Below are positions 42,927-49,872 of a DNA stretch of 62,023 bases, piece by piece (position 1 is the first letter of the stretch; each line of letters begins with the position of its first letter). The stretch comes from Herpetosiphonaceae bacterium (GTDB lineage Bacteria > Chloroflexota > Chloroflexia > Chloroflexales > Kallotenuaceae), in NCBI GenBank assembly GCA_036374795.1, contig DASUTC010000025.1, positions 1 through 62,023 on the forward strand, read 5' to 3'. A program made the translations under genes and the position numbers. The notes under the pieces are model-generated. The model was not told the origin of the DNA, searched no databases, and saw nothing but the letters and a program-made list of their open reading frames with translations.

Positions 42927-45196
42927 TGGCAACGCATACGGAGCGCGATCTCTGGGCGCTCACAGACGATCCGCGCTGGCGGATGACGATCGAGGGCTGG
43001 AATCCGCAGCAGGAGCCGGGGATCGAGGCGGTGCTGGCGCTGGTGAACGGCTACCAGGGCACGCGCGCCGCCGTCGAGGAGGGCAGCACGGCGTCCACAC
43101 CGGCCACCTTTATCAACGGCGTCTTCGACGCATCGACCAAGCAGGCGGCCCAGGCTGCGGCCACGCCCGACTACGCCGTGATCGCCGCGCCGACGCCGGA
43201 GCTCGTCGTCGCGCCGAACTGGTCGAGGCTGCGGATCATGGCAGGCGACAAACCGCTTGCGATCGAGAGCGGCGAGCTGTTGGAGCAGCGCCGCACCCTG
43301 GACTTTCGCCGGGGCGTGCTGCTGCGCGAGTGGCGTATCGGGCAGGATGGACGGACCACACGGCTGCGCTCGCTGCGCTTTGCCTCGCTGCACGAGCGGC
43401 ACGTGCTCTGTCAGGTGTTGGAGATCACGCCCGAAGACTGGTCGGGCACGATCACGCTGGAGGCGATCGTGGATGGCGCGGTGACGAACGAGGGCAGCGT
43501 GCAGCATCTCGTCAGCTACCAGAGCAGCGCCTTCGACGGCGGCATGCTGCTCAGCACCGCGACCTCCGAGAAGCAGACCCGGCTGTGCTTTGCTACCGCC
43601 GCCGAGCTACACGGCGCTGCCTCAAGCGCAGACCAGGATACCGGTCAGGCATTGATCAAGCGCTGGCAGGTCGAAGCGCGCCAGGGCCAGCCGCTCACAA
43701 TGCACAAGATCGTGACGGTCTTTACCTCGCGCGACGATCCCAACCCGGCGGATCGAGCGGTCGAGCGGCTCAACGAGGCCGTGGCACTGGGCATTCCGGC
43801 GCTGCTTGAGCGCAGCGCAAGCGCCTGGGCCGAGCGCTGGTCGACGGCGGATGTCGAGATCGGCGGCGACGAGCAGATGCAGCGGCAGACGCGCTTCGCG
43901 CTGTATCACCTGATCGGCAGCGCCAACCCCGACGACGAGTATGCCTCGCCGGGCGCTCGCTCGCTGACCGGCGAGCGCTACAAAGGGCATGTTTTCTGGG
44001 ACACTGAGATTTTCGTGTTTCCGTTCTTCGTCTATACCCACCCGCCGACGGCGCGCGCGCTGCTGATGTACCGCTACCATACGCTGCCCGCCGCCCGCGA
44101 CAAAGCCCGCGCCCACGGCTATCGCGGCGCGCTCTACGCCTGGGAATCGACCGATAGCGGCGTGGATGTGACGCCGCCATTCGTCTATAACGCGGCGGGC
44201 GAGCGGCTCGAAATTCTGACCGGGCTGCAAGAGCATCATATCTCGGCGGATATAGCCTACGCGGTCTGGCAGTACTGGCACGCCACGCAGGATGAGCAGT
44301 TTTTGCTGAGCGCGGGCGCTGAGATGCTGCTGGAGATGGCGCGCTTCTGGGCGTCGCGGGCCGAGCGCGGCGAGGACGATCGCTATCATATTCGCAAGGT
44401 CATCGGGCCGGACGAGTTTCACGAGCACGCCGACGACAGCGCCTACACCAACCGGATGGCGCAGTGGGTGCTCCGGCGTGGCCTGGAGGTGGTCGATTGG
44501 CTCAAAGCGCAGCACGCCGCGCGCTGGCAGGATCTCGCCGCCAGCATCGGCTTCGACGACGGCGAGCTAGCGACCTGGCACGAGGTGGCCGATGGCCTGG
44601 TCGACAACTTCGATCCTCAGACCGGGCTGTTCGAGCAGCATCGCGGCTACTACGATCTGGAGCAGGTCGATCTCCAGAGCTTCGAGCCGCGCAACAAGAC
44701 GATGGATGTGCTGCTGGGCTGGAACCGGCTCACGCGGACGCAGATCATCAAGCAGGCCGATGTGGTCATGCTGCTCTTCCTGCTCGGCGATCGGTATCCG
44801 CGCGAGATTCACGAGGCCAACTTCCGCTTCTACGAGCCGCGCACCTCGCACGATAGCTCGCTCAGCCCCAGCTTCCACGCGCTGGCCGCGGCCCGACTCG
44901 GCGAGCTAGAGCTTGCCAGACGCTACTTTGCCCAGGCCGCCAGCATCGATCTTGATTTTACAAAGGGCGTGACGGCGGCGGGCGGCGTGCATAGCGCGGC
45001 GCTGGGCGGCATGTGGCAGGCGCTAGTCTTTGGCTTTGGCGGCATGTTCGTCGAGGCAGATCGCCTGCGTTTCGAGCCGCATGTGCCGCAGGAGTGGAGC
45101 ACGCTGCGCTTCCCGATCCAGTGGCGTGGCTCGACGCTTCACGTCAGCGCCAGCGGCGCCACCGCCGAGGTCATGCCGCCGTCGCTAGGGTTCTAA
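42926..45196 (+). CDS. GH65 family disaccharide phosphorylase
   Basis: This 756-residue protein has an N-terminal beta-sandwich (about 1-270), a linker, and an alpha/alpha barrel with the GH65 signatures: GHVFWDTEIFVFPF, the acid motif GPDEFHEHADDSAYTN (general acid at or near Glu497) and the phosphate-site region around HDSSLSPSFHA. Members phosphorolyse maltose, trehalose, kojibiose or related alpha-glucosides to beta-glucose 1-phosphate. Some GH65 proteins are hydrolases, but the neighbouring pgmB favours phosphorolysis. The exact disaccharide cannot be assigned. Reading in this frame continues upstream of 42926 inside pgmB, but GGAG and the family N-terminus support the ATG at 42926. Confidence 0.9.
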   Translation: MATHTERDLWALTDDPRWRMTIEGWNPQQEPGIEAVLALVNGYQGTRAAVEEGSTASTPATFINGVFDASTKQAAQAAATPDYAVIAAPTPELVVAPNWSRLRIMAGDKPLAIESGELLEQRRTLDFRRGVLLREWRIGQDGRTTRLRSLRFASLHERHVLCQVLEITPEDWSGTITLEAIVDGAVTNEGSVQHLVSYQSSAFDGGMLLSTATSEKQTRLCFATAAELHGAASSADQDTGQALIKRWQVEARQGQPLTMHKIVTVFTSRDDPNPADRAVERLNEAVALGIPALLERSASAWAERWSTADVEIGGDEQMQRQTRFALYHLIGSANPDDEYASPGARSLTGERYKGHVFWDTEIFVFPFFVYTHPPTARALLMYRYHTLPAARDKARAHGYRGALYAWESTDSGVDVTPPFVYNAAGERLEILTGLQEHHISADIAYAVWQYWHATQDEQFLLSAGAEMLLEMARFWASRAERGEDDRYHIRKVIGPDEFHEHADDSAYTNRMAQWVLRRGLEVVDWLKAQHAARWQDLAASIGFDDGELATWHEVADGLVDNFDPQTGLFEQHRGYYDLEQVDLQSFEPRNKTMDVLLGWNRLTRTQIIKQADVVMLLFLLGDRYPREIHEANFRFYEPRTSHDSSLSPSFHALAAARLGELELARRYFAQAASIDLDFTKGVTAAGGVHSAALGGMWQALVFGFGGMFVEADRLRFEPHVPQEWSTLRFPIQWRGSTLHVSASGATAEVMPPSLGF

Positions 45197-45208
45197 CAGG
45201 TCAGCAAT

Positions 45209-45231
45209 GAGGGGCACCGCGTGTGCCCCTC
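45209..45231 (+). terminator. Hairpin after the GH65 gene
   Basis: Perfect 9-bp stem GAGGGGCAC/GTGCCCCTC with a 5-nt loop and no T-run. It is one of several GGGGCAC-type hairpins placed after genes. No supported gene lies in the 332-nt gap to 45528. Confidence 0.5.
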
Positions 45232-45302
45232 GTACCGCATCCAGGTCGTGAGTTCGGAGCATCAGCGAGTGATTCTATCCAAATATACGCCCCAGACACC
45301 GA

Positions 45303-45331
45303 TTGCAAACCAGCATCCACAGGTATATACT
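45303..45331 (+). promoter_or_regulatory. Possible promoter of the unknown gene at 45529
   Basis: TTGCAA, exactly 17 nt, then TATACT. The leader would be about 190 nt, rather long. Confidence 0.4.
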
Positions 45332-45528
45332 CGGATTAACAACCGCTTCCTACTTCGTATCCTTACAATCTCCCAATAACACCGATTCGCACGACGTTCA
45401 TCGCACCCAATTGCTCATCCGCTGCCATGGTATGTCGCCGCTTGGCTGGTGAGTCTCGATAGGCCATCGCTAGACGACAATGCGCCGGAGCCTCACGTAG
45501 CCAATCACGTGATAAGGAGGGCTCGACC

Positions 45529-46092
45529 ATGGGATTAGGAACGCTGAACATCTGGGTCAGTGACGTTGCTGACCCCTGCGGAACATGGTCAGGGGATGGA
45601 AGGATGACGATCTTCGATTGCAACGGCATCTTGGAATGGCGCTGCGGTCGCTTCCGAACGCCCGAAGGTGAGTGGAAAGAAGTGCCGAATGGTAGATATA
45701 AGGATCTACCCTTCCGATGCGGTCATCTGGAGGTCGAGGTTCCGCCCGGATGCTATTGGGTTGTCGCCGGGTATGTCGGTGCGCCGGGGCCGGTGATCCA
45801 CCTCAACTACACTACTCACGTCGGCATTGTTCAGGTTGGCTGTGACGAAACCGCGTGTGTCAAAGTGTACAACCCCACGGTTCGGCTCTGCTGGGACTGG
45901 TTCCTGGTAGGCCTGCGCGTGCTGGCTACCAAAGGTCAGGCAGGCATCGATCCTGAGCGAGTCCGAGAGCTTGAAAATACGGTAGAGGAGATGCTGCGCA
46001 ATGCTCCCCGTCTTCCGATCGAGCGGGTGCTTGAACGAGAGCTGGAGGATCTGGCCGAGTCGGCCAGGCGAAATCGTCCAGAATCAGCATAA
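45529..46092 (+). CDS. Unknown protein with Cys-rich beta domain and C-terminal coiled coil
   Basis: This 187-residue protein has an N-terminal part (about 1-115) rich in Cys, Trp and Gly with alternating strands (NIWVSDVADPCGTWSG, then VEVPPGCYWVVAGYVG). It resembles a small beta-sandwich or carbohydrate-type fold. The C-terminal part (about 135-187) is a charged helix likely to be a coiled coil. There is no signal peptide. AAGGAGG lies 8 nt before the ATG, so expression is credible. I do not recognise the family. Confidence 0.72.
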   Translation: MGLGTLNIWVSDVADPCGTWSGDGRMTIFDCNGILEWRCGRFRTPEGEWKEVPNGRYKDLPFRCGHLEVEVPPGCYWVVAGYVGAPGPVIHLNYTTHVGIVQVGCDETACVKVYNPTVRLCWDWFLVGLRVLATKGQAGIDPERVRELENTVEEMLRNAPRLPIERVLERELEDLAESARRNRPESA

Positions 46093-46143
46093 CGTGCGGT
46101 AGCTGATGCCGAAGTAGCACGGAAACCATCTCGTGCAATCATG

Positions 46144-46164
46144 GGGGACACTGCTGGTGTCCCT
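46144..46164 (+). terminator. Hairpin after the unknown gene
   Basis: GGGACAC pairs with GTGTCCC across a 5-nt loop, extendable by a G-T pair. No T-run follows. It is of the same type as the hairpin at 45209. Confidence 0.45.
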
Positions 46165-46238
46165 CATCGCGTGATTGGCTTAAGATCGCACTCACTGACA
46201 AGCATATTTGATGATCAAGAGCAGCCTGAGCGCCTCAC

Positions 46239-46255
46239 GTGACAGTACGTGTCAC
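46239..46255 (+). promoter_or_regulatory. Palindromic operator candidate upstream of SRAP gene
   Basis: GTGACA and TGTCAC form a perfect inverted repeat with a 5-nt spacer. It sits where the -35 would be, relative to the extended -10 at 46263-46271. This suits a repressor site. Confidence 0.45.
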
Positions 46256-46262
46256 AGCGCTG

Positions 46263-46271
46263 TGCTATACT
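46263..46271 (+). promoter_or_regulatory. Extended -10 promoter of SRAP gene
   Basis: TGC followed by TATACT (5 of 6 consensus). It implies a leader of about 32 nt. Confidence 0.5.
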
Positions 46272-46308
46272 CGACTACAACAATAAGATTATTGATAGAG
46301 GTACAGCG

Positions 46309-46935
46309 ATGTGTGGTCGATATTCAAATGAAGGCACAAACGTAGAGCAGCTCGTCGAGCGCTTCGATGCCCAGCCAACGCTTGAATCGTTTGCGCCGAG
46401 CGCCAATATCAAGCCAACCCATACCGCGCCGGTCGTCATCGAGCACAAGGGCCAGCGCGAGCTACACGCGATGCAGTGGGGGCTGATTCCCGCGTGGGCC
46501 AAAGATCCCAAGATTGGCTATAAAACCTTCAACGCACGGGCCGAGACGATCGCCGAAAAACCGGCGTTCCGCCATGCCTTCAAGCACAAGCGCTGCCTTG
46601 TTCCTGCGCGTGCCTTCTACGAGTGGCTGACCGAAAACGGGCGCAAGGTGCCGTATAGCTTTTCGCTCGAAGAGAACGAGCTGTTTGCGTTTGCCGGGCT
46701 GTATGACGTATGGAAGACGCCGAGCGGGGAGCCGCTGTACACCTACACTATTATCACGACCACGCCGAACGAGCTTGTTGAAAAGGTTCATAACCGCATG
46801 CCGGTGATGCTGTCGCCCGACGCCGAGGCCGTGTGGTTAGATCCCAACGCTGCTGATCCGGACCGCCTGCAAGCGCTGCTGGTGCCGTATGACGCCTCGC
46901 TGATGGCCGTGCAGCGCTACGAGGGCACGCTCTAA
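46309..46935 (+). CDS. SRAP-family abasic-site processing protein (YedK/HMCES-like)
   Basis: This 208-residue protein has the SRAP active-site residues. Cys2 becomes the N-terminal residue after Met removal and crosslinks to abasic sites in single-stranded DNA. Asn75 (FNARAET), Glu105 (FYEW) and His161 (VHNRMP) complete the site. It protects stalled forks from abasic lesions. Because Cys must be residue 2, the start is fixed at 46309 despite an open frame upstream to 46249. It is monocistronic, with a palindrome in its promoter that may be a damage-responsive operator. Confidence 0.94.
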   Translation: MCGRYSNEGTNVEQLVERFDAQPTLESFAPSANIKPTHTAPVVIEHKGQRELHAMQWGLIPAWAKDPKIGYKTFNARAETIAEKPAFRHAFKHKRCLVPARAFYEWLTENGRKVPYSFSLEENELFAFAGLYDVWKTPSGEPLYTYTIITTTPNELVEKVHNRMPVMLSPDAEAVWLDPNAADPDRLQALLVPYDASLMAVQRYEGTL

Positions 46936-46938
46936 ACA

Positions 46939-46980
46939 GACACCGCCCCTGATCGGCGTGGCGTGTCCAGGGGCAGTGTC
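46939..46980. terminator. Hairpin between convergent SRAP and arsM genes
   Basis: GACAC-c-GCCCCTG pairs with CAGGGGC-a-GTGTC, 12 bp with one mismatch and a 16-nt loop. It could serve both converging transcripts. Confidence 0.5.
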
Positions 46981-47037
46981 GCATTAATGATCCGCGATGT
47001 GCTGCGCTCGTCGTTCTTCCTCTAAGCGCTGGCTCAT

Positions 47038-47958
47038 CTACGCGCCGGGCTTCGTCGCGCGAACGAAGGTGCTCGCAAAGCGGCTGACGATCTGCTCGGC
47101 CCGCTCATTACCCAGACGTGCCACCCACTGCGGCAGCGGCTGCGGCAGATCGCTGGTGCTGTAGCGCCGCGTAACCTCCAGCTCGACCTGCTCGAAGCCA
47201 GCCGCCGCCAGCCCCGCGCGATACTCGGCGTCGGTCAGCGCGCCCGCGATGCAGCCCGCCCATGACGAGAGATCGCGCCGGAGCTCCCCAGTGTCGACCA
47301 GATCGGCTGGCAGCCCGCCGTGGATCACAATGTCGGAGACGGCGAAGCGACCGCCGGGCTTGAGCACCCGAAACGCCTCGCGCAGAACCGGCGCTTTGTC
47401 GGCAGCCAGGTTGATCACGCAGTTCGAGATGATCACGTCGACGCTGTTGTCGGGCAGCGGGATTGCCGCGATGTCGCCCTTGAGAAACTCGACATTTTGC
47501 ACGCCGGACTCCGCCGCATTGCGCCGGGCAAGCTCCAACATCTCGTCGGTCATGTCCAGGCCATAGGCAAAGCCCGTAGAGCCCACACGTCGCGCCGAGA
47601 GCAGCACGTCGATCCCGCCGCCGCTGCCCAGATCCAGCACTACCTCGCCCGCATGCAGCTCAGCCAGCGCGGTCGGGTTGCCGCAGCCCAGCGAGGCCAG
47701 CGCCGCCTTGAGCGGCAGACCCTCAAGCTCGGCGGTAGCGTAGAGGCCCTGCGAGATCGTATTGTCGGCGCTGCCGCCGCAGCAGCTTGCGCCGCAGCAG
47801 CTACTCGTGCTCTCGCTGCTCTGGGACACTGCGCTATCGCCGCAGCAGCTTGTGCCGCAGCAGCTACTCGTGCTCTCGCTGCCCTGGAGCACTTCGGCGG
47901 CGATCGAGCCATAGCGGGCGCGGACGGCTTCGGTGATCGTCTGATTTTCGGTGGACAT
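47038..47958 (-). CDS. arsM: Arsenite S-adenosylmethionine methyltransferase
   Basis: This 306-residue enzyme methylates arsenite to volatile or exported methylarsenicals. The SAM motif VLDLGSGGGIDVLLSARRVG (residues 108-127) and the conserved cysteines Cys180 (SNCVINL) and Cys236 (WAGCIAGA) are typical of ArsM. The N-terminus (about 27-61) has a duplicated Cys-pair module SSCCGxSCCG (Cys33/34/38/39 and Cys54/55/59/60), which may bind As(III). AAGGAGG lies ahead of the ATG at 47958. It is probably the last gene of the ars operon. Confidence 0.92.
   Translation of the reverse strand: MSTENQTITEAVRARYGSIAAEVLQGSESTSSCCGTSCCGDSAVSQSSESTSSCCGASCCGGSADNTISQGLYATAELEGLPLKAALASLGCGNPTALAELHAGEVVLDLGSGGGIDVLLSARRVGSTGFAYGLDMTDEMLELARRNAAESGVQNVEFLKGDIAAIPLPDNSVDVIISNCVINLAADKAPVLREAFRVLKPGGRFAVSDIVIHGGLPADLVDTGELRRDLSSWAGCIAGALTDAEYRAGLAAAGFEQVELEVTRRYSTSDLPQPLPQWVARLGNERAEQIVSRFASTFVRATKPGA
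47776..47880 (-). repeat. arsM: 63-bp duplicated segment inside arsM
   Basis: Two near-identical in-frame copies with a 21-codon offset encode SESTSSCCGxSCCG twice (residues 27-40 and 48-61). Only a few bases differ, indicating a recent internal duplication. Confidence 0.8.
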
Positions 47959-48045
47959 AGCTTCCTCCTTGGTGAATGGCTTCACTAGCAGATGAGACGG
48001 AACGACAAACGGTGAGAAGTAAACGGGCCGACGAGTGGTAACTAC

Positions 48046-48245
48046 TCAGCAGGCGCAGTGGACATAGGCCGGAGCTTTTGCTTGCCGCCGCGATTGCAGC
48101 CATGTGCCGATCCAGGCGAACAGGCTCACGTGATACCACGCGCCTGCTGCCGCGCCGACGTACGCTGGCACCTCCGTGCCGTGTCGTGCAGGGCGGTTTC
48201 GTGCCTTTCGCTCAGCACCATCAGTTCCAGTTGCAGCGGACTCAT
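48046..48245 (-). pseudogene. Possible frameshifted small gene between arsR and arsM
   Basis: ATG 48245 has an excellent Shine-Dalgarno (GGAGG, 5-nt spacing) and encodes 39 residues (MSPLQLELMVLSERHET and so on) up to a stop at 48126. A second frame then continues with a hydrophobic, protein-like stretch (VPAYVGAAAGAWYHVSLFAW) ending in HCAC at 48046. Joining the two with one frameshift gives about 65 residues. This may be a broken small membrane protein, or only the first 39-residue ORF may be real. No family is recognised. Confidence 0.35.
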
Positions 48246-48315
48246 GATTGCCTCCCGGCTATATCGAAATTTATCAATATATGCACCAAAAAAAGGACAC
48301 GTTATCGCGCACAGT

Positions 48316-48702
48316 TTAGCGCAACGTGTCCAGCAGCGCGTGAATCTCGGCCAGGCGCTCGCGTTGAACGAAGTAGTAGACCCACAAGCCCTGCTTCTCA
48401 CAGTCCACCAGCCCGGCATCGCGCAGCACCCGCAGATGATGCGAGATCGTCGGCTGCTTGGGCCGCTGCCCCGTCTGCGGGTCTGGTAGCCCAACCACGC
48501 CCTCGAAATCGCAGACACAGACCTTCCCGGTATGCTGCACGAGAATATCGAGGATCTGTAGGCGCGTCGGGTCGGCCAGGGCTTTGAAGAGATCCGCCGC
48601 CGTTTTCGCCGCCGCGTCGTCCAGCCGAGATGTTACAACCGTGCAGCAGCCCTGCCCCGTCTGTCGCTTTGGCTCTAAGATGATTGTTTCAGCCGTTGCC
48701 AT
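48316..48702 (-). CDS. arsR: ArsR-family arsenic-responsive repressor
   Basis: This 128-residue winged-helix repressor has the metal-binding CVC motif VCVCDF (Cys62, Cys64) in the alpha-3 region, the recognition helix QPTISHHLRVLRDAGLV (about 84-100) and the wing around EKQGLWVYYFV. An additional Cys19-Cys20 pair near the N-terminus could be a third ligand. It dissociates from DNA on binding As(III). Its likely operators are the duplicated 31-bp repeats directly upstream at 48726-48799. Confidence 0.93.
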   Translation of the reverse strand: MATAETIILEPKRQTGQGCCTVVTSRLDDAAAKTAADLFKALADPTRLQILDILVQHTGKVCVCDFEGVVGLPDPQTGQRPKQPTISHHLRVLRDAGLVDCEKQGLWVYYFVQRERLAEIHALLDTLR

Positions 48703-48722
48703 GATTTCTCTCCTTCGTGGAG

Positions 48723-48756
48723 AGGATACACCTTATATCGATGTCTGTCAATACGC
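48723..48756 (-). promoter_or_regulatory. ars promoter-operator, proximal copy
   Basis: On the minus strand TTGACA (48751-48746), 17 nt, then TATCCT. The spacer holds the palindrome ATCGATAT. It is the proximal copy of a 31-bp direct repeat with a 43-bp period. Confidence 0.65.
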
Positions 48757-48765
48757 TACGTGATA

Positions 48766-48799
48766 AGCATACACCTTATATCGATGTTTGTCAATACGC
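48766..48799 (-). promoter_or_regulatory. ars promoter-operator, distal copy
   Basis: On the minus strand TTGACA (48794-48789), 17 nt, then TATGCT, with the same spacer as the proximal copy. The 31-bp repeat differs from the other at one position within ATACACCTTATATCGATG and the bases after it. Confidence 0.65.
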
Positions 48800-48862
48800 C
48801 TTAAGCTGAATGCGCCGCCCGCGTATGCAGACGGCGCTGATCTTCGATCGCCACAGTTATGG

Positions 48863-49291
48863 CTAACCGTTTTGAGTCTGCGGCAAGGTAGCAAGCCACT
48901 CCCGAATGCGCGCGGCAATTGCATCGCGCACCTCACGATACGCCGCAAGCTGCTGCGCCTCCGTCCCCGTAGCGCGCGACGGATCGGGAAAGCTCCAGTG
49001 GAGCCGGTGGGCGGCGCCGGGAAAGATCGGACAGGACTCATTGGCCTGATCGCAGACCGTGATCACGTAATCGAAAGGCTGCCGAAGATACCCGGTGAGC
49101 ACCTCCGAGCGCTGCCCGCTGATGTCCAGCCCCAGCTCGGCCATCGCTTTGATCGCCAGAGGCCGCACATGTGTCGCCTCGGTTCCGGCGCTGAAGACCT
49201 CGAAACCAGGCCCGCCGATCGCGCGGAGCAGCCCCTCCGCCATCTGGGAGCGGGCCGAATTATGCGTACACAGGAAGAGAACTCGCGGCAT
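48863..49291 (-). CDS. arsC: Thioredoxin-coupled arsenate reductase (LMW phosphatase fold)
   Basis: This 142-residue enzyme reduces arsenate to arsenite. The P-loop CTHNSARS begins with nucleophile Cys8 and contains Arg14 and Ser15. The resolving cysteines Cys80 and Cys87 lie in VCDQANESCP, as in the thioredoxin-dependent ArsC class. The start is placed at the ATG just before PRVLFLC, since the P-loop is near the N-terminus in this family. It lies upstream of arsR on the same strand, with 160 nt containing the tandem promoters between, and 29 nt after the preceding gene. Confidence 0.92.
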   Translation of the reverse strand: MPRVLFLCTHNSARSQMAEGLLRAIGGPGFEVFSAGTEATHVRPLAIKAMAELGLDISGQRSEVLTGYLRQPFDYVITVCDQANESCPIFPGAAHRLHWSFPDPSRATGTEAQQLAAYREVRDAIAARIREWLATLPQTQNG

Positions 49292-49320
49292 GATCACCCT
49301 CTTTAGGCTATGCGTGCGGC

Positions 49321-49755
49321 TCAAGCGCTGTCGTCCAGCCGATCCAGCAGCGCGTTCCAGATCTTCATGCGCTGCTCGTCGCCGCCGACATCGGGATGAT
49401 GCAGGCGAGCCATTGCCTTGCGAATCGCCTTAGCCTCGTGCGATGTAATGTCGAGATCCAGAAAGCTGAGGTTGATGCTCGGCGCCACGCGCGCGGAGCG
49501 TTTGAGCCGCTCCAGCTCATGCGTCAGGACCGCGTTTTCGCGGGCGATCTCGACCATATTCCTGACGGTCTTCGTGTATGCCTCGGATGTCTCTGCGTGA
49601 CGCGCCTGTTCTTTCGCCAGCTCGCGTGTCAACCGACGGATCGTGGTCTGTGCTTCGGCAAGCTGTCGTTGCAGTTCGCTCACCGATCGCGGCGGCTCCT
49701 GCTCGGCCAGGCGAGACGTCGGACCAGGATCACGAGATGGAGGGTGCGATGACAT
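49321..49755 (-). CDS. Coiled-coil protein with C-terminal J-like domain
   Basis: This 144-residue protein has a Pro/Ser-rich N-terminus (1-25), a coiled coil at about 25-86 (heptads of Leu, Arg, Glu and Gln), and a C-terminal helix-HPD-helix unit. His120-Pro121-Asp122 lies between SHEAKAIRKAMARLH and DEQRMKIWNALLDRL. HPD is the DnaK-stimulating motif of J-domain proteins, although helix I is not obvious. The domain order is opposite to classical DnaJ. ATG 49755 has AAGGAG 7 nt upstream. It is the first gene in line with arsC, so it may be co-transcribed; no ars function is known for it. Confidence 0.7.
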   Translation of the reverse strand: MSSHPPSRDPGPTSRLAEQEPPRSVSELQRQLAEAQTTIRRLTRELAKEQARHAETSEAYTKTVRNMVEIARENAVLTHELERLKRSARVAPSINLSFLDLDITSHEAKAIRKAMARLHHPDVGGDEQRMKIWNALLDRLDDSA

Positions 49756-49872
49756 CAAGCTTCTCCTTAAAGGCTAACAGTCGCGGCGCAGGTACTCTGT
49801 ATTATACCGCTTGCATCAAGCCCCAACACGAGCACATGCTGTGATATTGAACCGATCCGGCGGCGCGTCTGC

